Positions 41,150 through 56,731 are shown, counted from the first letter of the stretch. The stretch is 64,000 nt of DNA from Novosphingobium sp. (GCF_027486195.1 NZ_JAIXPP010000030.1:1-64000), one strand, 5' to 3'. Program-made: numbers and translations. The notes: a model not told the origin generated them from the sequence alone.

Positions 41150-42144
41150 GCATTCTTCTCCTTCTGCACCAGATCAAGCAGCATCAAGCCAATGAACAAC
41201 ACCACATGCGTTGCCACGATCAGAAGCGATATCATGGCAATCATGTCGCTTGTCTGAACCTGACTGCCCACGAGGAGTGTCGAGATTCCGGCAAACGCGA
41301 TGTCTTTATTGGGAATGAGCGGCAGGCGGGACAAGAGCAGCCGAACCGTTGCGAACAAAAGCCACGAACCCATGCCCACGCCGGGGAGGATAAGGTGCCA
41401 GGCAAGCGCGGAGAGGCCGGTATTGGCCACGATGCGCAGAGTGTGGACGACAAAGACAAAACCAAGGTCGGCGCGCGGCAAGCTGAGCAGACCATTGCGG
41501 AAGAACATGATGACGAGGCTGGTGACGAGCACCACGCCGATCGAGGTGGTGAGCACGTGCCCGTCGGTCGTGCCTGCGCCGTCGAGCCCCAGTTGGCTGA
41601 TGATCGGCCACGTGAAGATCAGCAGCAGCACGGTCATGATATTGCCCGCGAGCGCTGAAAGGATCGCCACGTCCTTCACCGCGCCGAAGGGTGAGCCGGC
41701 CATCTTCACATGGCGCCGCGCCCAATCGTAGAAATAGACTTCACCGACATAGCCCAGCAGCAATTCGTTGCCGATCAGCTTCTTGAGCAGCGGGAAGATG
41801 CCCGAAACCGGAATGCCCCACAGCTTGCGGAAGATCACCCAGTCCGCCACCGGCCCTGCGAAGTAGCTCGCCGCCAGCACCAGCCAGATCCACGGGGATG
41901 TCGGCACGATCGACCAGACCTGACCCCAATCGATCTTGCGCAGCTGCCACAGCACGGCAACCAGAATGGCGAGCGAGATCACCGGGCTGACCCAGCCGCT
42001 CCACTTGCGCAAACTGCGTTCGAGCGGCGCGGTGGAAGGCAGCGCGGTCGGCAGTACCGGCGGCAGAGTTTCGGTCAGGGCTTCTGGTGGAACCATGGGG
42101 GAAATATCCTTCGAGGAGCCCGCCTCGCCATCGGGGTTAAGCAC
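41146..42144 (-). CDS. Flippase-like (LPG synthase TM/AglD type) membrane protein
   Basis: A 332-residue protein with eight or so membrane segments, starting at GTG 42144 with GGAGGG eight bases before it; ATG 42096 is an alternative. Landmarks are VSPVISLAILVAVLWQLRKI, IGNELLLGYVGEVYFYDWAR and a late segment near RLPLIPNKDIAFAG. The family is the lysylphosphatidylglycerol-synthase transmembrane type, often next to glycosyltransferases and believed to move or modify lipid-linked molecules. It overlaps both neighbours in the operon. Confidence 0.75.
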   Translation of the reverse strand: MLNPDGEAGSSKDISPMVPPEALTETLPPVLPTALPSTAPLERSLRKWSGWVSPVISLAILVAVLWQLRKIDWGQVWSIVPTSPWIWLVLAASYFAGPVADWVIFRKLWGIPVSGIFPLLKKLIGNELLLGYVGEVYFYDWARRHVKMAGSPFGAVKDVAILSALAGNIMTVLLLIFTWPIISQLGLDGAGTTDGHVLTTSIGVVLVTSLVIMFFRNGLLSLPRADLGFVFVVHTLRIVANTGLSALAWHLILPGVGMGSWLLFATVRLLLSRLPLIPNKDIAFAGISTLLVGSQVQTSDMIAMISLLIVATHVVLFIGLMLLDLVQKEKNA

Positions 42145-43309
42145 GGGCGAGGCCCTCCATCAGCGCGAGATAGCCATGCGAAGCTATCTCTACGGTGAAC
42201 CGCCGTGATTGATCGCGCGCAACGGCTTCGTCAAATTTCAACTTGGCAATGTCTTCCATCGCCTGTGCCAGCGCCGCGGCATCGCCCACCGGCACGAGGA
42301 GCCCGAACCGGCCGCCGCCCAGCATGTCCTCCATGCTCACGCTGCACCGGGTCGAAACCACCGGCAGACCGGCTGCCAACGCCTCTGCAACCACGGCAGG
42401 AACGCCTTCATATTCCGAGGAAAGTACCAGCGCATCCGCTGCTGCCAGCTCGGCATCGAGCGGGCTGACGTGGCCCGGCATGCGCACCTTTCCGCTCAGC
42501 CCCAGACGGGCGATCTGCGCCTCCAGCGCCCGGCGTGCAGAGCCTTCGCCAATGATGGCCAATCGGTCATCCGGCCCCGCCATGCGCGCAAAGGCATCGA
42601 TCAGCAGGGCGAAATTTTTCTGTGCGGCAAGCCTGCCGATGGCCAGGAAGCGCCGTCCGGGCGCGCGCGGCGCCGCTTTGGCGGCTTCGCGCGCAGCCGC
42701 CAGCCGCTGGATGTCCGCTTCGGCGAGCGAGGGGTCGTCGATCACCGCGATCCGCGCATCCTCCGCGCGCATCAGAGTGCCGATCTCCTCGCGCATCGGC
42801 GGCGCCATGCCCACCAGCCGGTTCAGCATCCGGCCCTGTATCCGCAGCCATAGCCTGTAAAACGGGCGGGCCGGGGCGGGCAGGTCGCTCCGGGTCAGGT
42901 CATTGCTGATCTTGGCGACGATGGGCGGGCAGGCCTTGCCCAGCAGCAGCCGCATTGCCACCGCCACCACGGTATAGGAATTGCCTGCGCAAAACAGCAC
43001 GTCGGGCCGGATCCGCCGGATCGCGCGGGGCAGCAGGGCGATCATCCACAGCGTTTCCCAGGCCGCGCTCGGGATCGCCTCGGGACCGAGCACATCGTAC
43101 TCCAGCCCCGGCCACTCGCGCTTCATCGCGCCCGCCGTGCGCCCCAATACCAGCCGCGCGTCGTGCCCCTGCGCGCGCCATGCCTCATGCAAGCGCAGCG
43201 CCACGCGCTCGACGCCGCCCGGCTCGAAGCTGTGGAGGAACGTCAGAATGCGCAGCGGCTGCGCGCCGGCGGGCGTTTCGCGGGTCAGCGCGGCCGACAG
43301 CGCGTTCAT
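42137..43309 (-). CDS. Glycosyltransferase of the envelope-glycan operon (proximal)
   Basis: A 390-residue GT-B enzyme with ILTFLHSFEPGGVERVALRL at the N-terminus, RFLAIGRLAAQKNFALLIDA in the middle and LSSEYEGVPAVVAEALAAGL in the donor site. These are the marks of GT4 transferases of lipopolysaccharide and exopolysaccharide synthesis. The start overlaps the deacetylase stop by four bases (ATGA), and its stop overlaps the flippase-like start. Confidence 0.87.
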   Translation of the reverse strand: MNALSAALTRETPAGAQPLRILTFLHSFEPGGVERVALRLHEAWRAQGHDARLVLGRTAGAMKREWPGLEYDVLGPEAIPSAAWETLWMIALLPRAIRRIRPDVLFCAGNSYTVVAVAMRLLLGKACPPIVAKISNDLTRSDLPAPARPFYRLWLRIQGRMLNRLVGMAPPMREEIGTLMRAEDARIAVIDDPSLAEADIQRLAAAREAAKAAPRAPGRRFLAIGRLAAQKNFALLIDAFARMAGPDDRLAIIGEGSARRALEAQIARLGLSGKVRMPGHVSPLDAELAAADALVLSSEYEGVPAVVAEALAAGLPVVSTRCSVSMEDMLGGGRFGLLVPVGDAAALAQAMEDIAKLKFDEAVARDQSRRFTVEIASHGYLALMEGLARA

Positions 43310-44094
43310 GCGCCGCCGCCGAGCGCGGCATAGCGCGAAGGCTCATGCGTGCGCACGAAGCGCGCCAGCGTGCGGTCGATGCTGTCCAGCAACGCAGGCA
43401 CCGTCGTATCGCCCGGATGCACTGCCACGCGGATCGTCCGGGTAAAGGGGAGGACCGCCCGGCCCAGCGCGGCTGCCAGCAGCGAACTGGCGATGCGAGC
43501 CTTGCTGCGGCTCGCCCAGGTGATCACCGGGCCCTTCGCCAGCACTTCGCCGCTCGCGGGCCGCCACACCTTCATGTGGTCCTCGGCCAGCGCAAAGCCC
43601 AGCTCGCGCATCGCCCCATGGGCGCCTTCGCCATAGAGCCACGCCGGCGCGATGAAGCCTGCCACCGGGCGGCCGATGACGTCTTCCACCAGCGCGCGCC
43701 CATCGCGCATGCGGGCGAGCGCCTCGGCCTGCGGCAGATTGAGGAACTCGCCTTCGCCCGCCGTCATGTGCTTGCCCTTGATCGCGGCAAGGCCCTCGGT
43801 CGCCGGCGTCTCGTCCTTGTGGGACCAGCCGTGAAGGAACATCTCGATGCCCTGATCGGCCCAGCCGCGCAGCCGTGCCGCGAACGCAGCGTTGCCCGCA
43901 ATCGGCGCGCCGCGCCAATGGTCGGGGATCACCAGCATGGCGAACTTCGCCTCGCCCACGTGCCGCGCCAGCCGCTCCGCCAGCGCATCGACCTGAGCCT
44001 CGAACCGCGGCGAGACATCGTGGATCGAAACGACCAGCCGGTTTTCTGGCAGCCGCCGCGCGGAAACAGAGGAGGAGGGCGCGGGGGCGTTCAT
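43306..44094 (-). CDS. DUF2334 polysaccharide deacetylase family protein
   Basis: A 262-residue protein from ATG 44094. It has LVVSIHDVSPRFEAQVDALA (metal-binding Asp), EMFLHGWSHKDE (the second His-x3-His-type site) and GFIAPAWLYGEGAHGAMREL, the NodB-like pattern of DUF2334 deacetylases. It should remove acetyl groups from a sugar intermediate or polymer. It is the first gene of a five-gene operon on the minus strand. Signal peptide not obvious, so it may act in the cytoplasm. Confidence 0.83.
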   Translation of the reverse strand: MNAPAPSSSVSARRLPENRLVVSIHDVSPRFEAQVDALAERLARHVGEAKFAMLVIPDHWRGAPIAGNAAFAARLRGWADQGIEMFLHGWSHKDETPATEGLAAIKGKHMTAGEGEFLNLPQAEALARMRDGRALVEDVIGRPVAGFIAPAWLYGEGAHGAMRELGFALAEDHMKVWRPASGEVLAKGPVITWASRSKARIASSLLAAALGRAVLPFTRTIRVAVHPGDTTVPALLDSIDRTLARFVRTHEPSRYAALGGGA

Positions 44095-44405
44095 GCGCGC
44101 GCCGGTATCACCACATGCTGCACTGCCGCAAGGCGCAGCCGCATCCCGCCATCGTTTGTCGTCATCGGTGTGGCCCCTGCGCGTGAACTGGTTTGGCCCT
44201 TTTGACCTCCAGTGCACGCCAACTGCGGCGAGGACATGGCAATCGTGTGACCAATCCGCAAGACGGCGCAGGTCCCGCCGCAGATCGGCGAAATCCCCGC
44301 GCGCTTCGTCGCGGCGCTATTGTCTATCGAAAAAGTTGAGTTAACGTCAGACCTGTCGGGACGTGCACCGAGTCGACCGGCCATTTCCACTCCTGGAGAC
44401 GTTTT
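44095..44405. other. Divergent intergenic region
   Basis: A 311-base region between the deacetylase gene (minus) and the alpha/beta hydrolase gene (plus), so it should contain both promoters. The plus-side ribosome site is CTGGAG near 44393. AT-rich sequence around 44320-44350 (TTGTCTATCGAAAAAGTTGA) is the best promoter candidate. The frames across it look like shadows of neighbouring genes. Nothing else was recognised. Confidence 0.35.
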
Positions 44406-45056
44406 ATGGCCAATTTCATCACTGTTCAGAACAATGCGGCCCAGCCGGTGATCCTTACCGTGCCGGGCCTTGGCAACTCCGGCCCCGGCCACTGGCAGAC
44501 GACATGGGAAGCTCGCCTGCCGCGCTGCCGCCGGGTCGATCTGGGGCTGTGGGAAGATCCCCACCGCAACACCTGGGTGAACAAGCTCAACCTCGCGATC
44601 CAGCGCGCCGAAGGGCCGGTGGTGCTCGCCGCGCACAGCCTCGGCTGCCTCGCGGTGGCGTGGTGGGCCGAGTACGAGCAGCCCGGTGGACCCGTGGATG
44701 GCGGGAAGGTGATCGGTGCGCTCATGGTGGCCCCGCCCGATGTGGAGGAGCGCCCGCTCGACCGGCGGCTCACTCGTTTCGCGCCGGTGCCGGAAAGCGC
44801 GCTGCCGTTCCCTTCGGTCCTCGTCGCCAGTCGCAACGACCCTTACCTGACGATGGCGCAGGCGCGCCGCCTCGCCCGCCGCTGGGGCGCACGCCTCGCC
44901 GATGCGGGGGAGGCGGGGCACATCAACGCCGCGTCCGAACTGGGCGATTGGGCATTTGGCCGCCTGCTGCTCAACACGCTCCTGCCGCAGCCGCTGCCGG
45001 TTGTGCAGGATACACCGCGTGCGCAGCCGGCGGCGCGCGACGAGTTTGATCCGGCG

Positions 45057-45077
<21 letters not shown>
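44406..45077 (+). CDS. RBBP9/YdeN-type alpha/beta hydrolase
   Basis: A 223-residue protein with the RBBP9/YdeN pattern: VPGLGNSGPGHWQTTWEARL near the N-terminus, nucleophile Ser in AAHSLGCLAV, catalytic Asp in VASRNDPYLT and His in AGHINAAS. It is a small serine hydrolase of unknown substrate. The last 25 residues extend beyond the usual domain (AQPAARDEFDPALVWQRA). Its 3' end overlaps the glgX 3' end by 21 bases, tail to tail. Confidence 0.88.
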
Positions 45078-49923
<4,846 letters not shown>

Positions 49924-49944
49924 ACGAGCACTCCAGCGCTGCTT

Positions 49945-50035
49945 CCCTCCCCGGTGGGGAGGGGTTGGGGGAGGGGGTTCGGCCTTTCCTGCAAGCGCCA
50001 CTCACCCCCACCCGGCCTCCCCCGAACGGGGGAGG
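49945..50035. repeat. Two G/C-rich hairpins between glgC and glgA
   Basis: CCCTCCCC (49945-49952) pairs with GGGGAGGG (49956-49963), and CCTCCCCC (50016-50023) pairs with GGGGGAGG (50028-50035). The stretch between is G-rich on the plus strand. These lie inside the glycogen operon, where they may lower or stabilise downstream mRNA; they could also be dispersed repeats. Confidence 0.6.
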
Positions 50036-50065
50036 GGCAGAACCGGCAGTCAAGGGTGGGCTTTT

Positions 50066-51325
50066 TCACGCCAGCCGCTCGATCATCGCCTTGTTGATCA
50101 GGCACACCCCGCTCTCGGTGCGGCGGAAGCGCTTGGCATCGAGGATCGGGTCCTCGCCCACCACAAGGCCCTCGGGAATGCGCACGCCGGAATCGAGGAT
50201 CACGCGGGAAAGCCGCGCCCCGCGCCCGATGTTGCAATAAGGCAGGATCACGCCCTCATCGACGCTGGAGAACGAGCCCATTTTCACGCCGGTAAACAGC
50301 AGCGACCGCCGCGCGATCGCGCCCGAGACGATGCAGTCCTGCGAGATCAGCGAGGAAATCGCCATGCCGCGCCGTCCTTCAAGATCGTGGACGAACTTGG
50401 CTGGCGCCGCCACGACCTGGTCCGTCCAGATCGGCCAGTCGCGGTCATACATATTGAGCTTGGGCACCACGTCGGTCAGATCGAGGTTCGCCTCGAAATA
50501 AGCGTCCACGGTGCCGACATCGCGCCAGTATTCGCCGATTTCCTCAGCCGCGCGAATGCAGCTATCGGTGAAGCGGTGGGCAACCGCCTTCCCGTTCTTG
50601 ACGATATCGGGGATGATATCCTTGCCGAAGTCGCGGGTCGAATTGGGATCGGCCGCATCGCGGCGCAGCGCCTCGAACAGGAACTTCGTCTCGAACACAT
50701 AGATGCCCATCGAGGCGAGCGAATGCTCCGGATCGCCGGGGATCGCGGGCGGATCTTCGGGCTTCTCGACGAAATCGGTGATCACCGAAGCGCCATCGAC
50801 CGCCATCACGCCAAAGCCCTTGGCTTCCTCGCGCTTCACCACGAGGCAGCCGATCGTCACGTCCGCGCCGGTCGCGACATGCTGCTGCAGCATGATCTCG
50901 TAGTCCATCTTGTAGATATGATCGCCCGCAAGGATGACCATGTACTTGGGCGCGTGGCTCGCGATGATGTCGAGGTTCTGGTAGACCGCGTCCGCCGTCC
51001 CTTCATACCACGCATGCTCGGAAATGCGCTGCGAGGCGGGCAGGATGTCGAAGCTCTCGTTGCGCTCTGGTCGCATGAAGTTCCATGCGCGCTGCATGTG
51101 GCGGATCAGCGAATGCGCCTTGTATTGCGTCGCCACGCCGATGCGGCGGATGCCCGAATTGATCGCGTTCGAAAGCGCGAAGTCGATGATCCGGCTGACC
51201 CCGCCGAAATAGACCGCGGGCTTGGCGCGGTTGTCGGTCAGCTCCCACAGGCGGCTGCCGCGCCCGCCTGCCAGCACATAGGCCATGGCGTCACGCGCCA
51301 GCGGCTGTCCATAAGTATCGCGCAT
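50066..51325 (-). CDS. glgC: Glucose-1-phosphate adenylyltransferase
   Basis: A 419-residue ADP-glucose pyrophosphorylase from ATG 51325, with a strong ribosome site (AAGGAGG). Landmarks are [48 protein letters not shown]-like [28 protein letters not shown] and [20 protein letters not shown]-terminal beta-helix with [12 protein letters not shown] follows. It makes ADP-glucose and is the regulated step of glycogen synthesis. Confidence 0.95.
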   Translation of the reverse strand: MRDTYGQPLARDAMAYVLAGGRGSRLWELTDNRAKPAVYFGGVSRIIDFALSNAINSGIRRIGVATQYKAHSLIRHMQRAWNFMRPERNESFDILPASQRISEHAWYEGTADAVYQNLDIIASHAPKYMVILAGDHIYKMDYEIMLQQHVATGADVTIGCLVVKREEAKGFGVMAVDGASVITDFVEKPEDPPAIPGDPEHSLASMGIYVFETKFLFEALRRDAADPNSTRDFGKDIIPDIVKNGKAVAHRFTDSCIRAAEEIGEYWRDVGTVDAYFEANLDLTDVVPKLNMYDRDWPIWTDQVVAAPAKFVHDLEGRRGMAISSLISQDCIVSGAIARRSLLFTGVKMGSFSSVDEGVILPYCNIGRGARLSRVILDSGVRIPEGLVVGEDPILDAKRFRRTESGVCLINKAMIERLA

Positions 51326-51368
51326 GGTCCTTCTCCCTCCTTGCCCCAATTCTTGTCTCGTGAAGCGC

Positions 51369-53543
51369 TTATCCCTCGAACACGAACATCACCGTCGACA
51401 GCGGCGGCAGCACGACAAGTGCCGCGCCATCTTGCGCCGTCACGCCGCCCAGATTGCCCTGGCCCGATCCGCCATAGATGCCCGCATCGCTGTTGAGCGC
51501 CTCGCGCCACGTGCCGTTCTCGGGGAAAGGCAGCCGGTAGTGCCCGTGCAGCGTCGGTGTCATGTTGCTGACGACAACCACCGTCGGCGCACCCGGCGCC
51601 AGCCTCGCCCAGGCAAAGACCGAAGCGGCGGCGTCATCGACCACCAGCCATTCAAAGCCATCACCCTCGCAATCGCGCGCGTGGAGCGCGGGCAAGGTCC
51701 GATAGGCGTGGTTGAGGTCCTTCACCCAGCGCTGCACCCCGGCATGTTCAGCGAGATCTAGCTGATACCAATCGAGCTCGCGCGCCTCGCTCCATTCGCG
51801 CCCTTGCGCAAACTCCTGCCCCATGAACAGCAGCTTCTTGCCCGGATAGCCCCACATCAGCCCGTAATAGGCGCGCAGGTTGGCAAACTTCTGCCAGGCA
51901 TCCACGCCGCTCATCTTGCCCAGCAGCGATCCCTTGCCGTGGACCACTTCGTCATGGCTCAGCGGCAGCACGAAGTTCTCGCTGAAGGCATACATGAGGC
52001 CGAAGGTGATCTCGTCGTGGTGATAGCGCCGGTGCACCGCATCGCGCGCCATGTAGGCGAGCGTGTCGTGCATGAAGCCCATGTTCCACTTGAACCCGAA
52101 ACCCAGCCCCCCGCGCGGCGGCCCTGCGGCATCGGTGGGCAGCGTCACCCCCGGCCAGCTCGTCGATTCCTCTGCAACGGTCAGGAACCCGGCGTGGCTG
52201 GCATAGACCGCACGGTTCATCGCCTGCAGGAACGCCACCGCTTCCCAGTTCTCGCGGCCCCCCTCGGCATTGGGGATCCACTCGCCATCCTTGCGGCTGT
52301 AATCGCGGTAGAGCATCGAGGCGACAGCATCCACGCGCAGGCCATCGACGTGATAGCGCTCAGCCCAATAGAGCGCATTGTTCACCAGGAAGCTCAGGAC
52401 TTCCCGCCGCCCGAAATTGTAGATCGCGGTCTGCCAATCGGGATGGAAGCCCAGCCGCGGGTCGGCATGTTCATAGAGATACGTGCCGTCGAACTGCGCA
52501 AGGCCATGCGCATCGACCGGGAAGTGTGCCGGGACCCAATCGATCAGCACGCCGACCCCAGCCCGGTGCGCTCCGTCAACGAACCGTGCAAAGCCCTCTG
52601 GCTCGCCGAAGCGGGCGGACGGCGCAAACAGGCCGGTCGTCTGGTAGCCCCAGCTCGGATCGAACGGATGCTCGGAGACGGGCAGGAACTCGATATGGGT
52701 GAAGCCCATCTCGACTACATAGGGGATCAGCCGGTCTGCCAGCTCGTCCCAGCTGTAGAATTCGCGCCCATCGCCGGGCTTCTGCCACGATCCGGGGTGC
52801 ACCTCATAAATCGAGATCGGCACCCGGCGCGGATCGGTCTTCGCCCAGCTCGCGCGGTGGTCGGCATCGCCCCACGCATGCGCATCGGGCGCGGCGATCA
52901 CGCTCGCCGTCGCGGGCCGCAGTTCGGAGCGGAACGCGAAGGGATCGGCCTTGAGCGGCTGCACTGCGCCGCCCGGGCCAACCACGCGGTACTTGTAGGC
53001 GCGTCCCGGCTCGATATCGGGCAGGAACACTTCCCACACGCCAATATCGGCCCGCCGCCGCATCGGATGGCGGCGTCCGTCCCAATCGTTGAACTCGCCA
53101 ACCACCGAGACCAGCTCGGCATTGGGCGCCCAGACCGCGAAATGCACGCCCCGCGCGCCTTCGTGATCGATCACATGCGCGCCAAGCTTGTCGAACAGGC
53201 GCAGGTGCGTGCCCTCATTGATCAGGAAATCATCGAGCGGCCCCAGCACCGGGCCGAACGAATAGGCATCGGTCAGCCACCACTCATGCGGCCCTGCGGT
53301 GCAGCGATACTTCACCGGCTGGCGCGGCCCTTTGACCGTGCCTTCGAACAGGCCGCGCTCGTCGATCCGCGTCAGCGTGCCCAGCGTTTCTCCGCCCAGC
53401 GCATGGGCCTCCGCCGTCTCTGCCCCCGGCAGCACCGCGCGGGCAAAGGCACCGCCCGGTCCTTCATGAATCCCCAGCAAGGCAAAGGGATCGGCATGGG
53501 TCCCGTTTAGCAGGGCTTCGAGCGCGGCGGGGGAGGGCTTCAT
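51369..53543 (-). CDS. glgB: 1,4-alpha-glucan branching enzyme
   Basis: A 724-residue GH13 enzyme with an N-terminal CBM48 module pair ([40 protein letters not shown]). The barrel shows [20 protein letters not shown], nucleophile Asp in [20 protein letters not shown], acid Glu in [11 protein letters not shown] and [19 protein letters not shown]. It adds alpha-1,6 branches to glycogen. It lies 16 bases after glgP and 43 bases before glgC. Length matches the E. coli enzyme. Confidence 0.95.
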   Translation of the reverse strand: MKPSPAALEALLNGTHADPFALLGIHEGPGGAFARAVLPGAETAEAHALGGETLGTLTRIDERGLFEGTVKGPRQPVKYRCTAGPHEWWLTDAYSFGPVLGPLDDFLINEGTHLRLFDKLGAHVIDHEGARGVHFAVWAPNAELVSVVGEFNDWDGRRHPMRRRADIGVWEVFLPDIEPGRAYKYRVVGPGGAVQPLKADPFAFRSELRPATASVIAAPDAHAWGDADHRASWAKTDPRRVPISIYEVHPGSWQKPGDGREFYSWDELADRLIPYVVEMGFTHIEFLPVSEHPFDPSWGYQTTGLFAPSARFGEPEGFARFVDGAHRAGVGVLIDWVPAHFPVDAHGLAQFDGTYLYEHADPRLGFHPDWQTAIYNFGRREVLSFLVNNALYWAERYHVDGLRVDAVASMLYRDYSRKDGEWIPNAEGGRENWEAVAFLQAMNRAVYASHAGFLTVAEESTSWPGVTLPTDAAGPPRGGLGFGFKWNMGFMHDTLAYMARDAVHRRYHHDEITFGLMYAFSENFVLPLSHDEVVHGKGSLLGKMSGVDAWQKFANLRAYYGLMWGYPGKKLLFMGQEFAQGREWSEARELDWYQLDLAEHAGVQRWVKDLNHAYRTLPALHARDCEGDGFEWLVVDDAAASVFAWARLAPGAPTVVVVSNMTPTLHGHYRLPFPENGTWREALNSDAGIYGGSGQGNLGGVTAQDGAALVVLPPLSTVMFVFEG

Positions 53544-53559
53544 GATGCCAGCATCGTGA

Positions 53560-56004
53560 TCAAGTCAGAGCTCCCCAGATCTCGCGCGCATATTCGCCGA
53601 TGGTGCGGTCGGACGAGAACCAGCCGACATTGGCGATGTTGCGGATAGCCTTGGCGCGCCACCCGGCCTGGTCTTCCCACATCCGGTCCACCTTGCGCTG
53701 CGCCGCGTGGTAGCCGTCGAAATCGGCCGCGACCATGAACCAGTCGTGGTCGTAGATCCCGCCCATCAGGGAGGCATAGCGCGTGGGATCATCGGGCGAG
53801 AACACGCCCGTCGCGATGGCCGAGACTGCCTGCTGCAATTCGCGGCTGCCTTCGATCACGGCGCGCGGATTGTATCCCCCGGCGCGCTTTTCTGCCACTT
53901 CATCGGCAGTGAGGCCGAAGATCACGATGTTGCCATCGCCCACCCGGTCCTTGATCTCGACATTCGCGCCATCAAGCGTGCCGATGGTGAGCGCGCCGTT
54001 CAGCGCAAACTTCATGTTGCCGGTGCCGGAAGCTTCCATCCCCGCCGTGCTGATCTGCTCCGAAAGGTCGGCTGCCGGAATGATCCGTTCCGCCTTCGAA
54101 ACGTTGTAGTCCGGCATGAACACGACCTTGAGCAGCCCGCCCACCGAAGGATCGGCATTCACCCGCCGCGCGATGTCGCTCGCCAGTTTGATGATCAGCT
54201 TGGCGTTGTGATAGCTTGAAGCTGCCTTGCCGCCGAAGATCTTCACGCGCGGCACCCAGTCGCGCTCCGGATGGCTCCTGATCTGGTCATAGAGCGCCAC
54301 CGTCTCGATCAGATTGAGCAGCTGGCGCTTGTATTCGTGGATGCGCTTGATCTGCACATCGAACAGCGCATCGGGATCGAGACGAAGCCCCATGGTCTGG
54401 CGCACATAGGCCGCGAGCGCGACCTTGTTGGCCCGCTTCACTTCGGCAATCCGCTCGCCCAGCGCAGCATCATCGGCAAAGGCATTGAGCTCCGCCAGCT
54501 TCTCGGCATCGTCGAGAAAGCCCGGCCCGATCGCATCGGTGATCACGCTGGTGAGGCCCGGATTGCACTGCTGCAACCAGCGCCGCGGGGTCACCCCGTT
54601 GGTCTTGTTGTTGATGCGCGTGGGGTAAAGCCCATGCAGGTCCGAAAAGACTGTAGACTTCATCAGTTCGGTGTGGAGCGCCGCCACCCCGTTCACGCTG
54701 TGCGCGCCCACGAACGCAAGGTTCGCCATGCGCACGCGCCGTTCGCCCGCTTCGTCGATCAGGCTGATCGCCGAAATTGCGCGGTCGTCGGCTCCGCTCT
54801 TGCGCGCCTCGCGCAGCACGCGGCTGTTGATCGCGTAGATGATCTGCATGTGGCGCGGCAGCAGCCGTTCGAACAGCGGCAGCGGCCAGCTCTCCAGCGC
54901 CTCGGGCAGCAGGGTGTGGTTGGTATAGCCGACCGTCCGCCGCGTCACGTCCCACGCCTCGTTGAAATCGAGCCCGTGGAGATCGACCAAAATCCGCATG
55001 ATCTCGGCCACCGCCACCGCCGGGTGCGTGTCGTTCAATTGGATCGCGGCCTTGTCGGGCAGGCTGGCAATATCGCCATACGTCTGCACGTGGCGGCGCA
55101 CGATGTCCTGGATCGAGGCGGAGGTGAAGAAATACTCCTGCCGCAGCCGCAGTTCCTGCCCGGCGGGGCTGGAATCCGCCGGATAGAGCACGCGCACCAG
55201 CGTTTCGGCACGCACTTCTTCGGCCAGCGCACCGGTATAGTCGCCCGCATTGAAGGCATCCAATCGGATGGGATCAAGCGCGCTCGCGGTCCACAGCCGC
55301 AGCGTGTTTACCCGCTTGCCGCGCCAGCCGACCACCGGCGTATCGACTGCGGAAGCTTCGACCTGCTCGGCCGGGATCCATTCCACCCGGTCGCCCTTGT
55401 CCACCACTTCGCCGCCGAAGCCGATGCGGTAAGCGCTCTCGCGCCGGTCGAATTCCCAGGGATTGCCGTGGCTCAGCCAGGTCTCCGGCAGTTCCACCTG
55501 CCAGCCGTCATCCAGCCGCTGGCGGAACATGCCGTTCACATAGCGGATGCCATAGCCGTAAGCGGGGATATCAAGGCTCGCGAGGCTTTCCATGAAGCAC
55601 GCCGCCAGCCGCCCGAGCCCGCCATTGCCGAGCGCGGCGTCCGGCTCCAGATCCTCAATGGTCGAAAGATCGAACCCATAGGAGCGCAGCGCCTTTTCCA
55701 TTTCGCGCGTCAGGCCCATGTTCGAAAGCGCATCGCGCAGCAGACGCCCGATCAGGAACTCAAGGCTTAGGTAATAGACCCGCTTGCCGCCCGCCTCATA
55801 CGTCCGGTGCGTCGATTCCATCCACTGGTCGATCACCTTGTCGCGCAGCGCGAGGACGGTTGCGGTAAACCAGTCGTGCGGGGTCGCGGAATGGACGTCC
55901 TTGCCCACGCGGTGCCGCAGAACGTCGAGAATATGGGCCTGCATATCACCCGCCTCGGCGCGCGAGGCGCTGGCAGCGGGCTTGTCACTCTGGTCGAGGC
56001 GCAC
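53560..56004 (-). CDS. glgP: Glycogen/starch alpha-glucan phosphorylase
   Basis: An 814-residue GT35 enzyme starting at GTG 56004 with a GGGGGAG ribosome site. Conserved blocks include YYLSLEFLIGRLLRDALSNM, EPDAALGNGGLGRLAACFME, QLNDTHPAVAVAEIMRILVD and the PLP-Lys segment EASGTGNMKFALNGALTIGT near residue 660. It releases glucose-1-phosphate from glycogen. It is the first gene of a six-gene operon with the synthetic enzymes. Confidence 0.95.
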   Translation of the reverse strand: MRLDQSDKPAASASRAEAGDMQAHILDVLRHRVGKDVHSATPHDWFTATVLALRDKVIDQWMESTHRTYEAGGKRVYYLSLEFLIGRLLRDALSNMGLTREMEKALRSYGFDLSTIEDLEPDAALGNGGLGRLAACFMESLASLDIPAYGYGIRYVNGMFRQRLDDGWQVELPETWLSHGNPWEFDRRESAYRIGFGGEVVDKGDRVEWIPAEQVEASAVDTPVVGWRGKRVNTLRLWTASALDPIRLDAFNAGDYTGALAEEVRAETLVRVLYPADSSPAGQELRLRQEYFFTSASIQDIVRRHVQTYGDIASLPDKAAIQLNDTHPAVAVAEIMRILVDLHGLDFNEAWDVTRRTVGYTNHTLLPEALESWPLPLFERLLPRHMQIIYAINSRVLREARKSGADDRAISAISLIDEAGERRVRMANLAFVGAHSVNGVAALHTELMKSTVFSDLHGLYPTRINNKTNGVTPRRWLQQCNPGLTSVITDAIGPGFLDDAEKLAELNAFADDAALGERIAEVKRANKVALAAYVRQTMGLRLDPDALFDVQIKRIHEYKRQLLNLIETVALYDQIRSHPERDWVPRVKIFGGKAASSYHNAKLIIKLASDIARRVNADPSVGGLLKVVFMPDYNVSKAERIIPAADLSEQISTAGMEASGTGNMKFALNGALTIGTLDGANVEIKDRVGDGNIVIFGLTADEVAEKRAGGYNPRAVIEGSRELQQAVSAIATGVFSPDDPTRYASLMGGIYDHDWFMVAADFDGYHAAQRKVDRMWEDQAGWRAKAIRNIANVGWFSSDRTIGEYAREIWGALT

Positions 56005-56230
56005 GGATCGTCACTCCCCCTGATCGGATGCGGCTTGGCACGGGCTTCTGCGGCGGCCCTCGCTCTGGCGTCCCAATGGTGTCCGGCCTCTCCCGGTGCT
56101 TGCCTCGCAGACTAGGCGAGGGATGTCACCGGCGGCAAGCCACCACGTGCCGCCTAAGAGACCGAAGCGGGGCGGCTGTCCAAAGGAATACGTTTGCAAT
56201 CGTTCCTTGGCGTTCCCGCTGCCGCCCGCC

Positions 56231-56731
56231 TCAGCGCTTCTTCGCGGCGACAGCCTCGATCTCGATCAGGAAATAGGGGCCGGCCAGCGCCGCAACCTGA
56301 AAGGTCGATCGCGCCACGGTATTGGGGTTTTCGGCCGTCTTGAAGAACTGCTTGAAGCCTTCGTTTGCCCCGGCAAAGTCCATCTTGCCGAGCTTGGGAT
56401 CGGCCACCACGAACAGCGTCAGCTTGATCACGTCCGACATCGCATAACCGCGCGCCTCGAGGATCGACTTGATCTTGGCGAGCGCGCTGATTGTCTGCGT
56501 TTTCGTGTCGCCGAGGTCCTCGATCGATTTCACGTCGGCAAAGGTCTTGGCCGGATCGATGGGGGAGGCGAGCTGCCCCGAAAGATAGAACAGGTCCGTC
56601 CCCGCCTTCACGTCCGCCCCGTCGAGGATCAGCGCCTGCGGATTGCTTTGCACGCGGGTTACCTGCGCTGCTGCAGGATGGGCGAATGCAAGCGCGGCGA
56701 AAGCCAGCGCGGAAAGAAGCGTGAAGCGCAT
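56231..56731 (-). CDS. Exported RidA (YjgF/UK114) family protein
   Basis: A 166-residue protein with signal peptide 1-22 (FAHPAAA before QVTRVQ) and the RidA fold: DLFYLSGQLASPIDPAKTFA, QTISALAKIKSILEARGYAM, VIKLTLFVVADPKLGKMDF and ARSTFQVAALAGPYFLIEIE. RidA proteins hydrolyse reactive imines/enamines made by amino-acid and amine enzymes. The strict catalytic Arg is replaced or shifted (VARSTFQV), so activity is uncertain. It faces away from the cytochrome c/amine oxidase genes, with a 200-base shared promoter region. Confidence 0.85.
   Translation of the reverse strand: MRFTLLSALAFAALAFAHPAAAQVTRVQSNPQALILDGADVKAGTDLFYLSGQLASPIDPAKTFADVKSIEDLGDTKTQTISALAKIKSILEARGYAMSDVIKLTLFVVADPKLGKMDFAGANEGFKQFFKTAENPNTVARSTFQVAALAGPYFLIEIEAVAAKKR

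Noticed and set aside
44091..44921. 276-codon minus-strand frame across the alpha/beta hydrolase gene
   Set aside because: Antisense to a hydrolase with intact Ser-Asp-His residues; no domain of its own.
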